64,000 nucleotides of DNA from Pseudomonas piscis (GTDB lineage Bacteria; Pseudomonadota; Gammaproteobacteria; Pseudomonadales; Pseudomonadaceae): assembly GCF_009380155.1 (NCBI RefSeq), contig NZ_WHUV01000001.1:186001-250000 (forward strand). The letters run 5' to 3'. The first letter of the stretch is position 1, and every line of letters begins with the position of its first letter. A model generated the notes under the pieces. It was not told the origin of the DNA. It ran no database searches and was given only the letters and a program-made list of their open reading frames with translations. Of this stretch, positions 18,522-30,012 are shown piece after piece. A program made the position numbers and the translations under genes.

Positions 18522-19532
18522 TTACCCCACTTTCACCATGTGCGGTTGTGCGGAACGCTCGCCTGGTTGGTGGTCCAGGTCGCGGCTGACCAGCAGCAGG
18601 ACTTCAGCCGAAGCGTCGGTCACCTGGGCCTTGTAGCCGGTGATGGAGCGGGCGAAGACGTTGTAGATCACCACTGCCGGAATCGCGGCGACCAGACCCA
18701 GGGCGGTGGCCAGCAGGGCTTCGGCGATGCCCGGAGCAACCACGGCGAGGTTGGTGGTCTGGGTTTTGGCGATGCCGATGAAGCTGTTCATGATGCCCCA
18801 CACGGTACCGAACAGGCCGACGAAGGGGGCGGTGGATCCGATGGTGGCCAGCACGCCGGTGCCGCTGCTCATGTTGCGGCCGCAGGCGGCTACCAGACGC
18901 TCCAGACGGAAGCTTACGCGCTCCTTGATGCCTTCTTTCTCACGGCTATTGGCCGACAGGCGCATTTCTTCCAGGGCGTCGTGAACCAGCAGGTTGGTCA
19001 GCGTGCCTTGCTTGGTTGCGCTGGCGCTGGCTTCCTTGAGGTTGGTGGCCTTCTTCAGGGCAGCGATTTCATGGCGCAGGCGGCGCTTGGCGCCCATCAG
19101 CTCGAAGCCTTTGGCGATCCAGATGGTCCAGGTGATGATCGAGGCGATGGCCAGGCCGATCATCACCAGTTTCACGATGATATCGGCGTTCTGGTACATG
19201 CCCCAGGGCGACAGGTCGTGGGCCATGCCCAGGGTGTTGTCGGCTTCCAGGACTTCGGGGAGGTCCTGGGCGGCTACTGGCTGGCCTTCGACCGGAGCTT
19301 GTTCGTCGTTTGCCGCAGCTGCGGCGGGAGCCGTGGCAGGTGCTGCCGGATCGGTGGCTGGGTGCTCGGCGACCGGTGCGGAGGTGGCTGGAGCCGGGGC
19401 TGGTGCGTGCTGGTCGGCCCAGGCTGCGGTCGGGGCCAGCAGCAGGCTGCACAGCAGCGCGGCGGCTGCGCCCATGGTGCGCAGCGGGCTTGGGCGTGTG
19501 GTTGGCGAGACGGAGAATGGGTTGCTTGTCAT
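18522..19532 (-). CDS. exbB: ExbB proton-channel subunit with extended N-terminus
   Basis: 336 residues, longer than E. coli ExbB. It starts with a signal-like segment (LLCSLLLAPTAAWA) and an Ala/Pro-rich periplasmic stretch of about 80 residues, as in other Pseudomonas ExbB proteins. Three membrane helices follow (IVKLVMIGLAIASIITWTIW, GVLATIGSTAPFVGLFGTVW, GIAEALLATALGLVAAIPAV). It forms the pentameric channel with ExbD. The 190-base upstream gap shared with the divergent epimerase gene is AT-rich and would hold the promoter. Confidence 0.96.
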   Translation of the reverse strand: MTSNPFSVSPTTRPSPLRTMGAAAALLCSLLLAPTAAWADQHAPAPAPATSAPVAEHPATDPAAPATAPAAAAANDEQAPVEGQPVAAQDLPEVLEADNTLGMAHDLSPWGMYQNADIIVKLVMIGLAIASIITWTIWIAKGFELMGAKRRLRHEIAALKKATNLKEASASATKQGTLTNLLVHDALEEMRLSANSREKEGIKERVSFRLERLVAACGRNMSSGTGVLATIGSTAPFVGLFGTVWGIMNSFIGIAKTQTTNLAVVAPGIAEALLATALGLVAAIPAVVIYNVFARSITGYKAQVTDASAEVLLLVSRDLDHQPGERSAQPHMVKVG

Positions 19533-19721
19533 GCTGGCCGGACCTGAGAGGAGAATAGGGTGAATGTCCTTCTAGGCCTCGCAGGGCCGAGAACAAAATG
19601 GGCGGTCATTATTGCAAGTAATTCTTGTTAACAGAAGTAATAGAGTATCTTTTTTTCTTCGATTGCTAGCCGTTCGTCCACTGCGAAAGCTAGGCTTGAC
19701 CTTTGTGCAAGGAGTTTTCTG

Positions 19722-20579
19722 ATGTCTGCCCCCTCTATTCTGATCGCCGGTTGCGGCGATGTCGGAAGTCGCCTGGCGACTCAACTGTTGGCCGAACAAT
19801 GGCGAGTCCACGGCTTGCGTCGTACGGTGTCGCATTTGCCCCAGGGTGTGCTTGGCGTCGCCGGCGATTTGTTCAGCGAGCAGTGCCCTTCGGACTGGCC
19901 CCGGGAGCCCCTGGACTACCTGGTGTATTGCGCCGCGGCCACCGAGCATGATGAGGCCGGGTATCGCGCCGCCTACGTCGAGGGGTTGCAGCACGTGCTG
20001 GGCTGGCTCAAGCAGCACGGCCAGCGCCCCAAGCGCCTGTTGTTCGTGTCCAGCAGCAGCGTCTACGAACAGAAGGATGGCGAGTGGATCGATGAAAGCT
20101 CTCCCGCCGAGGCCAATGCCTACTCCGGACGCCTGATGCTGGAGGCGGAGCAAGTGGCCTTAAATAGTGGAGTTCCCGCCAGCCGGGTGCGCCTGACCGG
20201 CATCTATGGTCCGGGCCGCGAGTGGCTGTTGACCCAGGTGCGTCGGGGTTATCGGGTGGCGGTGGAGCCGCCTTTGTATGGCAACCGTATCCACGCCGAC
20301 GATGCCGCCGGCCTGCTGGCCTGCCTGCTCAAGGCCGATCACGCGGGGGTAGTGCTGGAGGATTGCTACATTGGCGTGGACGATGCGCCTGCGCCGCTGG
20401 CAGAGGTGGTCGGCTGGCTGCGCGAGTACCTGGGAGTGACGGAATGGGCGGCGGACTCCAGCGTCCGGCGCACCGGGAGCAAACGTTGCAGCAACGCCCG
20501 GGCGAAGGCCCTGGGGTGGGTGCCACGCTATCCTAGCTATCGCGAGGGGTATGCGGCGATTCTTGAAGGGCAGGACTGA
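19722..20579 (+). CDS. NAD-dependent epimerase/dehydratase (SDR, YeeZ-like)
   Basis: 285 residues from ATG 19722 with AAGGAG upstream. N-terminal Rossmann motif IAGCGDVGSRLA (GxGxxG), LLFVSSSSVYEQKDG, where the Ser and Tyr are the likely extended-SDR catalytic region, then RLTGIYGPGREWLL and NRIHADDAAGLL. This is the family of putative sugar-nucleotide epimerases. The substrate is not inferable. The gene stands alone, divergent from exbB and convergent with a lipoprotein gene. Confidence 0.85.
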   Translation: MSAPSILIAGCGDVGSRLATQLLAEQWRVHGLRRTVSHLPQGVLGVAGDLFSEQCPSDWPREPLDYLVYCAAATEHDEAGYRAAYVEGLQHVLGWLKQHGQRPKRLLFVSSSSVYEQKDGEWIDESSPAEANAYSGRLMLEAEQVALNSGVPASRVRLTGIYGPGREWLLTQVRRGYRVAVEPPLYGNRIHADDAAGLLACLLKADHAGVVLEDCYIGVDDAPAPLAEVVGWLREYLGVTEWAADSSVRRTGSKRCSNARAKALGWVPRYPSYREGYAAILEGQD

Positions 20580-20614
20580 GGCAAGCCTTCTGGCTTGTCG
20601 CCTGCGCCAAGGCC

Positions 20615-20680
20615 GGGGCCGGCTCCCGAGGGGAGCCGCTACCGCTAAGGCGCAAGGCCTTGCGGGCCTTGTCACCGACT
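20615..20680. terminator. Two hairpins between convergent genes
   Basis: Two stems: GGCTCCC/GGGAGCC (20621-20627 with 20631-20637) and CAAGGCC/GGCCTTG (20653-20659 with 20665-20671). They lie between the epimerase and lipoprotein stops. They resemble REP-type hairpins common in pseudomonads and probably end transcription from both sides. Confidence 0.5.
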
Positions 20681-20701
20681 GCGGCAGCGGTCACCGGCGA
20701 A

Positions 20702-21442
20702 TTACTGCTTCTCCAGCAGCCACTGCTGGTTGCCCGGGGTCAGCGATGGAACCTCGTCCGCCAGGGCGGTATTGACCGCCTGGAAGATCTCCAGTTGCTG
20801 ATCCTTGCGCACGAAGATCCAGGAGTTGCCACGGCCATTGAGTTGCAGCCAGATGCTGTCGTTGCCGCCGCTCATCGAGGCGCAGTCGCCGGCCAGGCAC
20901 AGGGCATAGCGGTCCACGCCCGGCAGGCCTTGTACTGCGCCGTCGGCCTGGAACTCCACGCCGTTGCCTAGGCCAGGTCCGTTGACGATCTTCCATTTGC
21001 CGCCCAGGTACGCCGAGTACAGGGCGCGCTCGAAGTTGGCGCCCAGGGGCGCGCCTTCGGGGGCTGGCTCCTTGGGGCGGTCGAAGACTTGCTCGGGTTC
21101 GTTGTCGTTGGCGACCTGGAGCAGGCGCTTGCCGTTGCGCTTGAGTTCGGTAGGGGTGCTGCCGTAGACCTCGATCTTGGCGGAGTCGGTGCTTTCGCTG
21201 GGCAGTTTGCCTTCGACGGTCTCGAAACCATTGGTGTAGCGGGCCTGGCCGGCCTTGGTGTTGATCTCCCACTCCAGGGTCGGGCCATTGGCCTGGAGGG
21301 CTTCACGCAAAGGTCCGCCCTTGGAGGCGGCGTCGATCGCTACCTGATTGATCCAGATGCCGCCGACATCGTGTTTGGCGGGGTCGCTGGCACAGCCGCC
21401 GAGCATTGCGGCGAGCAGCGAAACAGCTAGCGCTTTGCGCAT
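20702..21442 (-). CDS. Putative lipoprotein, function unknown
   Basis: 246 residues with signal peptide and lipobox LGGC near residue 17 (MRKALAVSLLAAMLGGCAS); the +2 Ala predicts an outer-membrane location. The mature part contains IWINQVAIDAASKGGPLREA, GPTLEWEINTKAGQARYTNG and a C-terminal half with YSAYLGGKWKIVNGPG. No enzyme family is recognised. It follows ridA on the same strand, separated by a strong terminator, so it probably has its own promoter or relies on read-through. Confidence 0.8.
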   Translation of the reverse strand: MRKALAVSLLAAMLGGCASDPAKHDVGGIWINQVAIDAASKGGPLREALQANGPTLEWEINTKAGQARYTNGFETVEGKLPSESTDSAKIEVYGSTPTELKRNGKRLLQVANDNEPEQVFDRPKEPAPEGAPLGANFERALYSAYLGGKWKIVNGPGLGNGVEFQADGAVQGLPGVDRYALCLAGDCASMSGGNDSIWLQLNGRGNSWIFVRKDQQLEIFQAVNTALADEVPSLTPGNQQWLLEKQ

Positions 21443-21462
21443 GATGAAATCCTTTCAGAACG

Positions 21463-21491
21463 AAAACGGCGCGGCCTGGACGGCCGCGCCG
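21463..21491 (-). terminator. Intrinsic terminator after ridA
   Basis: A 10-bp GC stem (21467-21476 CGGCGCGGCC with 21482-21491) with a 5-base loop is followed on the minus strand by TTTT. It sits 6 bases beyond the ridA stop. Confidence 0.8.
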
Positions 21492-21497
21492 AGGGTG

Positions 21498-21878
21498 TCA
21501 CTCGATGACCAGAATGGCATCCATTTCGACCTGCGCGCCCTTTGGCAGGGCGGCCACGCCGATGGCGGCGCGAGCTGGGTAGGGCTGTTCGAAGTACTTG
21601 CCCATGATCTCGTTGACCTTGGCGAAGTGGCTCAGGTCGGTGAGGAAGATGTTCAGCTTGACGATGTCCTTGAACGAGCCACCAGCAGCCTCGGCGACCG
21701 ACTTGAGGTTCTCGAACACCTGGACGGTCTGGGCTTCGAAGCCTTCGACCAGTTCCATGGTCTTTGGATCCAGCGGGATCTGGCCCGACATGTAGACGGT
21801 GTTGCCAGCCTTGATCGCCTGGGAGTAGGTGCCGATGGCGGCCGGGGCCTTGTCGCTGGTAATAACGGTCTTGGTCAT
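21498..21878 (-). CDS. ridA: Enamine/imine deaminase RidA
   Basis: 126 residues. The signature segment [22 protein letters not shown] carries the substrate Arg and Glu of the RidA/YjgF family. RidA hydrolyses 2-aminoacrylate and other reactive imines released by PLP enzymes such as threonine dehydratase. The gene lies 36 bases downstream of spoT on the same strand, an order conserved in Pseudomonas, and is followed by a strong terminator. A second Rid-family gene lies in the dad operon (47485-47838). Confidence 0.94.
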   Translation of the reverse strand: MTKTVITSDKAPAAIGTYSQAIKAGNTVYMSGQIPLDPKTMELVEGFEAQTVQVFENLKSVAEAAGGSFKDIVKLNIFLTDLSHFAKVNEIMGKYFEQPYPARAAIGVAALPKGAQVEMDAILVIE

Positions 21879-21914
21879 GAATGACTCCTTGTAATGGGCG
21901 GGCTTTGAGGCGGG

Positions 21915-24020
21915 TTAGGCACGCATGCGGGTGATGCGGATGACTCCGATCAGGGCGCGCAGTTTCTTGATCACGCGGGCCAGGTGCACGCGATCGTGCA
22001 CGCTGACCACCAGTTGGACCACGCTGATGCGGCCATCGCGTTCGTCCATGCTGATTTTCTCGATGTTGCCGTCGGCGGCGTTGACGCTGCTGGCCAGCAG
22101 GGCGATCAGGCCACGCTGATGCTCCAGCTCGACGCGCAGTTCGACGTTGAACTCGCCGGTGACATCCTTGGCCCAGGAAAGCTGGATGCATTTTTCCGGG
22201 TTGTGGCGGATTTCACTGATGTTGCGGCAGTTTTCCAGGTGCACCACCATCCCTTTGCCGGCCGACAGGTGGCCGACGATGGGGTCGCCCGGGATCGGTG
22301 TGCAGCATTTGGCATAGCTCAGCACCAGGCCTTCGGTGCCGCGGATGGCTAGTGGGCCTTCCGGGCTCGGTAGCTGTTCGCCCTCGCCCAGCAGGCGGCG
22401 GGCCACGACGTAGGCCATGCGGTTGCCCAGGCCGATGTCTTCCAGCAGGTCTTCGATCAGTTCCAGGCGGTATTCGTGGAGGATCGCCTGGATCCGCTCG
22501 GCCGGGATTTTCTCCAGGGCGCTGTCGAAGCCGTTGAGCACCTTGTTCAGCAGGCGCTCGCCGAGGCTGATGGACTCGGAGCGACGTTGCAGCTTGAGGG
22601 CATGGCGGATGTGGGTGCGGGCCTTGCCGGTGACCACGAAGTTGAGCCAGGCCGGGTTCGGCCGAGCTCCCGGGGCGCTGACGATTTCCACGGTCGAGCC
22701 ACTTTGCAGCGGTTCGGACAGTGGCGCCAGGCGGCGATTGATGCGGCAGGCGATGCAGCTGTTGCCCACGTCGGTGTGCACCGCGTAGGCGAAGTCGACC
22801 GCCGTGGAGCCCTTGGGCAGCTCCATGATCCGGCCCTTGGGCGTGAAGACGTAGACCTCGTCCGGGAACAGGTCGATCTTCACGCTCTCGATGAATTCCA
22901 GGGAGTTGCCGGCCCGTTGCTGCATCTCCAGGACGCCCTTGACCCATTGGCGGGCGCGGGCGTGGGTGCCCTTGGGCTGCTCGTCGCCGCTGGACTTGTA
23001 CAGCCAGTGGGCGGCGATGCCGTTGTTGGCCATCTCTTCCATTTCGCGGGTGCGGATCTGGATCTCGATCGGAACCCCGTGCATGCCGAACAGCGTGGTA
23101 TGCAGCGACTGGTAGCCGTTGGCCTTGGGAATCGCGATGTAGTCCTTGAAGCGCCCGGGCAGCGGCTTGTACAGGTTGTGCACGGCGCCGAGCACGCGAT
23201 AGCAGGTATCGACCTTGTCGACGATGATCCGGAACGCGTAGACATCCATGATCTCGTTGAAGGCCCGGCGCTTGCCGCGCATCTTCTTGTAGATACCGTA
23301 GAGGTGCTTCTGGCGGCCGCTGACTTCGCCCTGGATGCCGTCGATGGCCAGGCAGTGGCCCAGGGACTCTTCGATCTTGTTGACGATTTCCTTGCGGTTG
23401 CCCCGGGCGCGCTTGACCGCCTGGTAGATCCGCGCGGAACGCATCGGGTGCATGGCCTTGAAGCCCAGGTCCTCGAACTCGATGCGCACGGTATGCATGC
23501 CCAGGCGGTTGGCAATGGGTGCGTAGATTTCCAGGGTTTCCTTGGCGATCCGCCGGCGTTTCTCGCCGGACAGCACTTCCAGGGTGCGCATGTTGTGCAG
23601 GCGGTCGGCCAGCTTGACCAGGATCACGCGGATATCGCGAGCCATGGCCATGGCCATCTTCTGGAAGTTCTCGGCCTGGGCTTCGGCCTTGGTCTCGAAG
23701 TTCATCTGGGTCAGTTTGCTGACCCCGTCGACCAGTTCGGCCACGGTCTCGCCGAACTGGGCGCTGAGCGCTTCCTTGGCGATGCCGGTGTCTTCGATCA
23801 CGTCATGCAGCATCGCGGCCATCAGGCTCTGATGGTCCATGTGCATGTCGGCAAGAATGTTCGCTACCGCCAGTGGGTGCGTGACGTACGCCTCGCCGCT
23901 GCGACGGCGTTGACCGTCATGGGCTTGTTCGGCGTAGAAATACGCTCGGCGGACCAGGTTCACCTGGTCCGTGCCGAGATAGGTCGATAAGCGATCGGCG
24001 AGGGCGTCTATGCTCGGCAT
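21915..24020 (-). CDS. spoT: Bifunctional (p)ppGpp synthetase/hydrolase SpoT
   Basis: 701 residues, the normal SpoT length. N-terminal HD hydrolase (THPLAVANILADM, AMLHDVIEDTG), synthetase-like domain (YRVLGAVHNLYKPLPGRFKDYIA, NGYQSLHTTLFG), TGS domain (VYVFTPKGRIMELPKGSTAVDFAY), zinc-finger-like segment (SYAKCCTPIPGDPIVGHL) and C-terminal ACT domain. It sets the alarmone level during carbon, fatty-acid or iron stress. It is 57 bases downstream of rpoZ on the same strand, the common rpoZ-spoT arrangement. Confidence 0.97.
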   Translation of the reverse strand: MPSIDALADRLSTYLGTDQVNLVRRAYFYAEQAHDGQRRRSGEAYVTHPLAVANILADMHMDHQSLMAAMLHDVIEDTGIAKEALSAQFGETVAELVDGVSKLTQMNFETKAEAQAENFQKMAMAMARDIRVILVKLADRLHNMRTLEVLSGEKRRRIAKETLEIYAPIANRLGMHTVRIEFEDLGFKAMHPMRSARIYQAVKRARGNRKEIVNKIEESLGHCLAIDGIQGEVSGRQKHLYGIYKKMRGKRRAFNEIMDVYAFRIIVDKVDTCYRVLGAVHNLYKPLPGRFKDYIAIPKANGYQSLHTTLFGMHGVPIEIQIRTREMEEMANNGIAAHWLYKSSGDEQPKGTHARARQWVKGVLEMQQRAGNSLEFIESVKIDLFPDEVYVFTPKGRIMELPKGSTAVDFAYAVHTDVGNSCIACRINRRLAPLSEPLQSGSTVEIVSAPGARPNPAWLNFVVTGKARTHIRHALKLQRRSESISLGERLLNKVLNGFDSALEKIPAERIQAILHEYRLELIEDLLEDIGLGNRMAYVVARRLLGEGEQLPSPEGPLAIRGTEGLVLSYAKCCTPIPGDPIVGHLSAGKGMVVHLENCRNISEIRHNPEKCIQLSWAKDVTGEFNVELRVELEHQRGLIALLASSVNAADGNIEKISMDERDGRISVVQLVVSVHDRVHLARVIKKLRALIGVIRITRMRA

Positions 24021-24077
24021 GATGTCTCCTGCCGTAGGCTGTGATCCCGCGCCGTGCTACGTCGACCAGGCATAGGC

Positions 24078-24341
24078 TCAGACGGCCTCGTTGGACTCGT
24101 CCTCGAAAGCAGCGAAAAGCGGCTCGTCTTCGACGATCTCGGCTTCGGCGATGGCTGCATAGTCGATCAGGCCTTCAGCGATTTCGCGCAGGGCGACAAC
24201 GGTAGGCTTGTCGTTTTCCCATGCTACTTTCGGCTCTTTGCCGCCGGTGGCCAACTGGCGGGCACGCTTGGTAGAGAGCATGACCAGCTCAAAGCGGTTA
24301 TCCACGTGTTCTAGGCAGTCTTCAACGGTTACGCGGGCCAT
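24078..24341 (-). CDS. rpoZ: RNA polymerase omega subunit
   Basis: 87 residues from ATG 24341 ([22 protein letters not shown]), the family N-terminus; the frame is open 19 codons further upstream but without homology. Omega motifs visible: [19 protein letters not shown] and [15 protein letters not shown]. It helps RNA polymerase assembly and forms part of one ppGpp binding site, which fits its position before spoT. Acidic C-terminus. Confidence 0.97.
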   Translation of the reverse strand: MARVTVEDCLEHVDNRFELVMLSTKRARQLATGGKEPKVAWENDKPTVVALREIAEGLIDYAAIAEAEIVEDEPLFAAFEDESNEAV

Positions 24342-24404
24342 GGTCTTCCTCGTAGCAAATGCAATAAGCGCGGTGCCCGGATGGGCGAGCGGACTCAACA
24401 GTTT

Positions 24405-24442
24405 AAAAAATCACCAGCGTTTAGGGAAGCGCTGATTTTTTG
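24405..24442 (-). terminator. Terminator-like hairpin between gmk and rpoZ
   Basis: AAAAAATC (24405-24412) pairs with GATTTTTT (24434-24441), and AGCG (24416-24419) with CGCT (24430-24433), with a three-base bulge. The flanking A/T-runs suit termination of gmk transcripts. Confidence 0.6.
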
Positions 24443-24510
24443 ACCAAGCCCTTCAACGCGCTGCAGGCACCAATGTAAAGCGCTTGCAGCGGTTTTGGGA
24501 AGTGCTGTTT

Positions 24511-26005
<1,495 letters not shown>

Positions 26006-26218
26006 GGAGGTCCCTCCGATTCAGCGCCGGCGCCAACCATGAATGGATTGGGTGGGCTGATAGTGATGAATTAAAGCCGACAGGCTGCGAAGGCGCAGGA
26101 TTGTAGCGCAGTGCGGTGGGAGCCCCCAAACCCTGGCGTGGGCTCATAGTGACAGGGCTTTGCCGGGGCAAATTGACCTTTGGCGGTTTTTGGTCTGCCC
26201 TGGCGCGGTCGCGGGCCT

Positions 26219-26224
26219 TATAAT
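26219..26224 (+). promoter_or_regulatory. -10 element upstream of rph
   Basis: A perfect TATAAT, 38 bases upstream of the rph start. No good -35 hexamer is visible at 16-18 bases, so only the -10 is claimed. Confidence 0.45.
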
Positions 26225-26261
26225 GTTCGGCAGTTTTCCGTCCTCGTACAGGTGTTCCTCT

Positions 26262-26984
26262 ATGAAACGTCCAAGTGGTCGCGCTGCCGATCAGCTTCGC
26301 TCGATCCGCATCACCCGCAACTACACCAAACACGCCGAGGGATCCGTACTGGTCGAGTTTGGCGATACCAAAGTGATTTGCACGGTCAGCGTCGAGAACG
26401 GCGTGCCGCGCTTTCTCAAGGGCCAGGGCCAGGGTTGGCTGACCGCCGAATACGGCATGCTGCCGCGCTCCACCGGTGAACGTAACCAGCGCGAAGCCAG
26501 CCGTGGCAAGCAGGGCGGCCGGACCCTGGAGATCCAGCGCTTGATCGGCCGTTCGCTGCGTGCTGCGCTGGACATGTCCAAACTTGGCGACATCACCTTG
26601 TATGTCGATTGCGATGTGATCCAGGCCGATGGCGGCACCCGTACCGCATCCATCACTGGCGCCATGGTGGCCCTGGTGGACGCCCTGAAAGTGATCAAGA
26701 AGCGTGGTGGCCTCAAGGGTGGTGACCCGCTCAAGCAGATGATCGCCGCGGTCTCGGTGGGCATGTACCAGGGCGAGCCGGTGCTGGACCTGGACTATCT
26801 TGAAGATTCGGCGGCTGAAACCGACCTCAACGTGGTGATGACCAGCACCGGTGGTTTCATCGAGGTCCAGGGCACTGCCGAAGGCGCGCCGTTCCAGCCG
26901 GCCGAACTGAATGCGATGCTGGCCTTGGCCCAGCAGGGCATGACCGAGATCTTCCAACTGCAACAGGCCGCCCTCGCCGATTGA
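26262..26984 (+). CDS. rph: Ribonuclease PH
   Basis: 240 residues from ATG 26262 ([17 protein letters not shown]); the frame is open upstream, but the start is set by family length and conservation. Phosphorolytic RNase PH features: [55 protein letters not shown] and the C-terminal GTAEGAPF. It trims tRNA 3' ends. The neighbouring DUF4870 gene follows after 28 bases. Confidence 0.97.
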   Translation: MKRPSGRAADQLRSIRITRNYTKHAEGSVLVEFGDTKVICTVSVENGVPRFLKGQGQGWLTAEYGMLPRSTGERNQREASRGKQGGRTLEIQRLIGRSLRAALDMSKLGDITLYVDCDVIQADGGTRTASITGAMVALVDALKVIKKRGGLKGGDPLKQMIAAVSVGMYQGEPVLDLDYLEDSAAETDLNVVMTSTGGFIEVQGTAEGAPFQPAELNAMLALAQQGMTEIFQLQQAALAD

Positions 26985-27012
26985 TCCAGGCGGCCATGGC
27001 AAGGAGAGCGTT

Positions 27013-27381
27013 ATGAGTGATGAGCAACTTCCGCTGCCTACGCCGAGCCATGAGGTTCGGCAATGGGCGATGTTCTGTCACCTGTCTGCCTTGCTGGGGC
27101 TGTGGATTCCGTTCGGTACGCTGATCGGGCCGCTGATCCTCTGGCAGATGAAGCGCGAGACCGATCCCTTCATCGACGCCCAGGGCAAGGAGGCGTTGAA
27201 CTTCCAGTTGACGGTCGCCATTGCCTCGGCGGTGTGCTTCCTGCTGATGTTCGTGCTGATCGGCTTCGTCCTGTTCGGGCTGCTGGCGTTGGGCGCCCTG
27301 GTGCTGACCATCATCGGCGGCGTCAAGGCCGGGGAGGGCGTGCCTTATCGGTATCCCTTCACCTGGCGGCTGGTCAAGTAG
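27013..27381 (+). CDS. DUF4870 small membrane protein
   Basis: 122 residues with AAGGAGAG upstream. It matches the DUF4870 family: VRQWAMFCHLSALLGLWIPF, GPLILWQMKRETDPFID, AQGKEALNFQLTV and three or four hydrophobic segments (VAIASAVCFLLMFVLIGFVLFG, LLALGALVLTIIGGVKAGEG). Function unknown. It is probably cotranscribed with rph and ends at a strong terminator. Confidence 0.88.
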   Translation: MSDEQLPLPTPSHEVRQWAMFCHLSALLGLWIPFGTLIGPLILWQMKRETDPFIDAQGKEALNFQLTVAIASAVCFLLMFVLIGFVLFGLLALGALVLTIIGGVKAGEGVPYRYPFTWRLVK

Positions 27382-27394
27382 ATCGAGCGAGCAC

Positions 27395-27424
27395 AAAAAA
27401 GCCGACACTGATGTCGGCTTTTTT
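27395..27424. terminator. Bidirectional intrinsic terminator
   Basis: Stem GCCGACA/TGTCGGC (27401-27407 with 27412-27418), flanked by six A and six T. It separates the convergent DUF4870 gene and crc. Confidence 0.93.
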
Positions 27425-27443
27425 GTGGGGTATGCAAGGGTGC

Positions 27444-28223
27444 TTAGATGGTCAGCGTCCAGTCATAGTCCACGATCAGCGGTGCGTGCTGCGAGAAGCG
27501 CGGCTGGCGCGGCAGGCGCGCGCTGCGTACGAAGCGCCGCAGGCCGGGAGTCAGCAGCTGGTAGTCGAAGCGCCAGCCCAGGTTGAGCATCTCGGCCTGC
27601 TCGTTGTCCGGCCACCAGCTGTACTGGTCGCCTTCACGGCTGACTTCGCGCAGGGCATCGACATAACCCATGTTGCCGATGATCTCGTCCATCCAGGCGC
27701 GTTCGGGCGCCAGGAAGCCCGGAGACTGCTGGCTGTCGCGCCAGTTCTTGATGTCCAGCTTCTGTTGCGCCACGTACAACGAGCCACAGTAGATGTACTC
27801 GCGCCGCTTGCGCCGCTGCTTGTCCAGGTAACGGGCGAAGTCGTCCATTAACTTGAACTTCTGGTTCAAGTCTTCATCGCCGTTCTGCCCTGATGGAAGC
27901 AGCAAGGTCGCGATGCTGACCTTGTCGAAATCGGCTTGCAGGTAGCGCCCGTAACGATCGGCTGTTTCAAAGCCGAGGCCGCTGATGACCGCCTTCGGCT
28001 GCAACCGCGAGTACAAAGCCACGCCACCTTGGGCGGGAACTTCGGCATCGCAGGCATAAAGGAAGTAGCCATCCAGTTGGAAGGCTGGGTCGTCCAGTTC
28101 AAAGGCGGAGGCGCGGGTGTCCTGCAGGCAGATGACGTCGGCATTCTGTGCCTGCAGCCAACTGAGCAAACCGCGCTCGACTGCAGCCTGAATACCATTG
28201 ACGTTCACACTGATGATCCGCAT
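27444..28223 (-). CDS. crc: Catabolite repression control protein Crc
   Basis: 259 residues from ATG 28223 (MRIISVNVNGIQAAVERG). It has the exonuclease III/AP-endonuclease fold, but the usual catalytic motifs are altered: LQDTR where ExoIII has LQETK, and SQHAPL where ExoIII has SDH. This fits Crc, which has lost nuclease activity and works with Hfq to repress translation of catabolic mRNAs until preferred carbon sources run out. It is divergent from pyrE, the conserved crc-pyrE arrangement of Pseudomonas. Confidence 0.96.
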   Translation of the reverse strand: MRIISVNVNGIQAAVERGLLSWLQAQNADVICLQDTRASAFELDDPAFQLDGYFLYACDAEVPAQGGVALYSRLQPKAVISGLGFETADRYGRYLQADFDKVSIATLLLPSGQNGDEDLNQKFKLMDDFARYLDKQRRKRREYIYCGSLYVAQQKLDIKNWRDSQQSPGFLAPERAWMDEIIGNMGYVDALREVSREGDQYSWWPDNEQAEMLNLGWRFDYQLLTPGLRRFVRSARLPRQPRFSQHAPLIVDYDWTLTI

Positions 28224-28304
28224 AAATGGCCCCAAAAATCACGTGCGTGTATGATACCCGAGCTCTACCTAATTAGCTAAATCCGTGGTATCTGGGGTTT
28301 TTTC

Positions 28305-28949
28305 ATGCAGGCGTATCAGCGCGATTTCATTCGTTTTGCCATCGATCGCGGGGTTTTGCGCTTCGGTGAGTTCACCCTGAAGTCCGGGCGTACCAGCCCC
28401 TACTTCTTCAATGCCGGCCTGTTCAACAGCGGCACGGCCCTGGCCCAGCTGGGGCGTTTCTATGCTGCGGCGATCGTCGACAGCGGCATTTCCTTCGATG
28501 TGCTGTTCGGGCCGGCCTACAAGGGCATTCCCCTGGCTGCGGCGACCGCAGTCGCCCTGGCCGAGCATCACCAGCGCGACCTGCCCTGGTGCTTCAACCG
28601 CAAGGAAGCCAAGGCCCATGGCGAGGGTGGCAGCCTGGTGGGCGCGCCGTTGACCGGCGATGTGCTGATCATCGATGACGTGATCACTGCCGGTACGGCC
28701 ATTCGTGAAGTCATGCAGATCATCGGCTCCCAGGACGGCGCCAGGGCGGCCGGCGTATTGATCGCCCTGAACCGCCAGGAGCGCGGTAACGGCGAGCTGT
28801 CGGCGATCCAGGAAGTCGAGCGCGACTTCGGCATCCCGGTGGTAAGCATCGTCTCGCTGAACCAGGTCCTGGAGTTCCTGGCGGACGATCCGCAGCTCAA
28901 GCAGCACCTGCCGGCGGTGGAAGCCTATCGCGCGCAATTCGGCGTCTGA
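28305..28949 (+). CDS. pyrE: Orotate phosphoribosyltransferase
   Basis: 214 residues. The PRPP-binding motif [13 protein letters not shown] and the N-terminal [18 protein letters not shown] are diagnostic. It converts orotate and PRPP to OMP in pyrimidine synthesis. It is divergent from crc across 81 bases. Confidence 0.97.
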   Translation: MQAYQRDFIRFAIDRGVLRFGEFTLKSGRTSPYFFNAGLFNSGTALAQLGRFYAAAIVDSGISFDVLFGPAYKGIPLAAATAVALAEHHQRDLPWCFNRKEAKAHGEGGSLVGAPLTGDVLIIDDVITAGTAIREVMQIIGSQDGARAAGVLIALNRQERGNGELSAIQEVERDFGIPVVSIVSLNQVLEFLADDPQLKQHLPAVEAYRAQFGV

Positions 28950-28965
28950 GTATTGCTGCGAGGCC

Positions 28966-29016
28966 TGTCCGTGATAGCGGCCTGCCTGGTGCGCCGATAT
29001 CGCGGACAAGCTCAGC
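28966..29016. repeat. REP-like imperfect hairpin
   Basis: The segment starts with CTGTCCGTGATA and ends with TATCGCGGACAAG, giving an imperfect palindrome around a GC-rich loop. This is a REP-type intergenic hairpin of the kind common in fluorescent pseudomonads, downstream of pyrE. Confidence 0.5.
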
Positions 29017-29033
29017 ACCTGCAGAAGACGCAA

Positions 29034-29072
29034 AAAAAGACCCCGCCAGGCCAAGCCCGGCGGGGTCTTTTT
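29034..29072. terminator. Bidirectional intrinsic terminator (pyrE/argB)
   Basis: A 9-bp stem GACCCCGCC/GGCGGGGTC (29039-29047 with 29059-29067) is flanked by A7 on one side and T5 on the other, between the convergent pyrE and argB. Confidence 0.93.
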
Positions 29073-29082
29073 CATTGCTGCT

Positions 29083-29988
<906 letters not shown>

Positions 29989-30012
29989 TCAGGGCTCCGG
30001 TGCTTCAAACAA

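Noticed and set aside
19600..19640. Possible Fur box upstream of exbB
   Set aside because: The AT-rich segment matches the 19-base Fur consensus at only about half the positions in the best register; iron control of exbBD-tonB is likely in general but not supported by this sequence alone.
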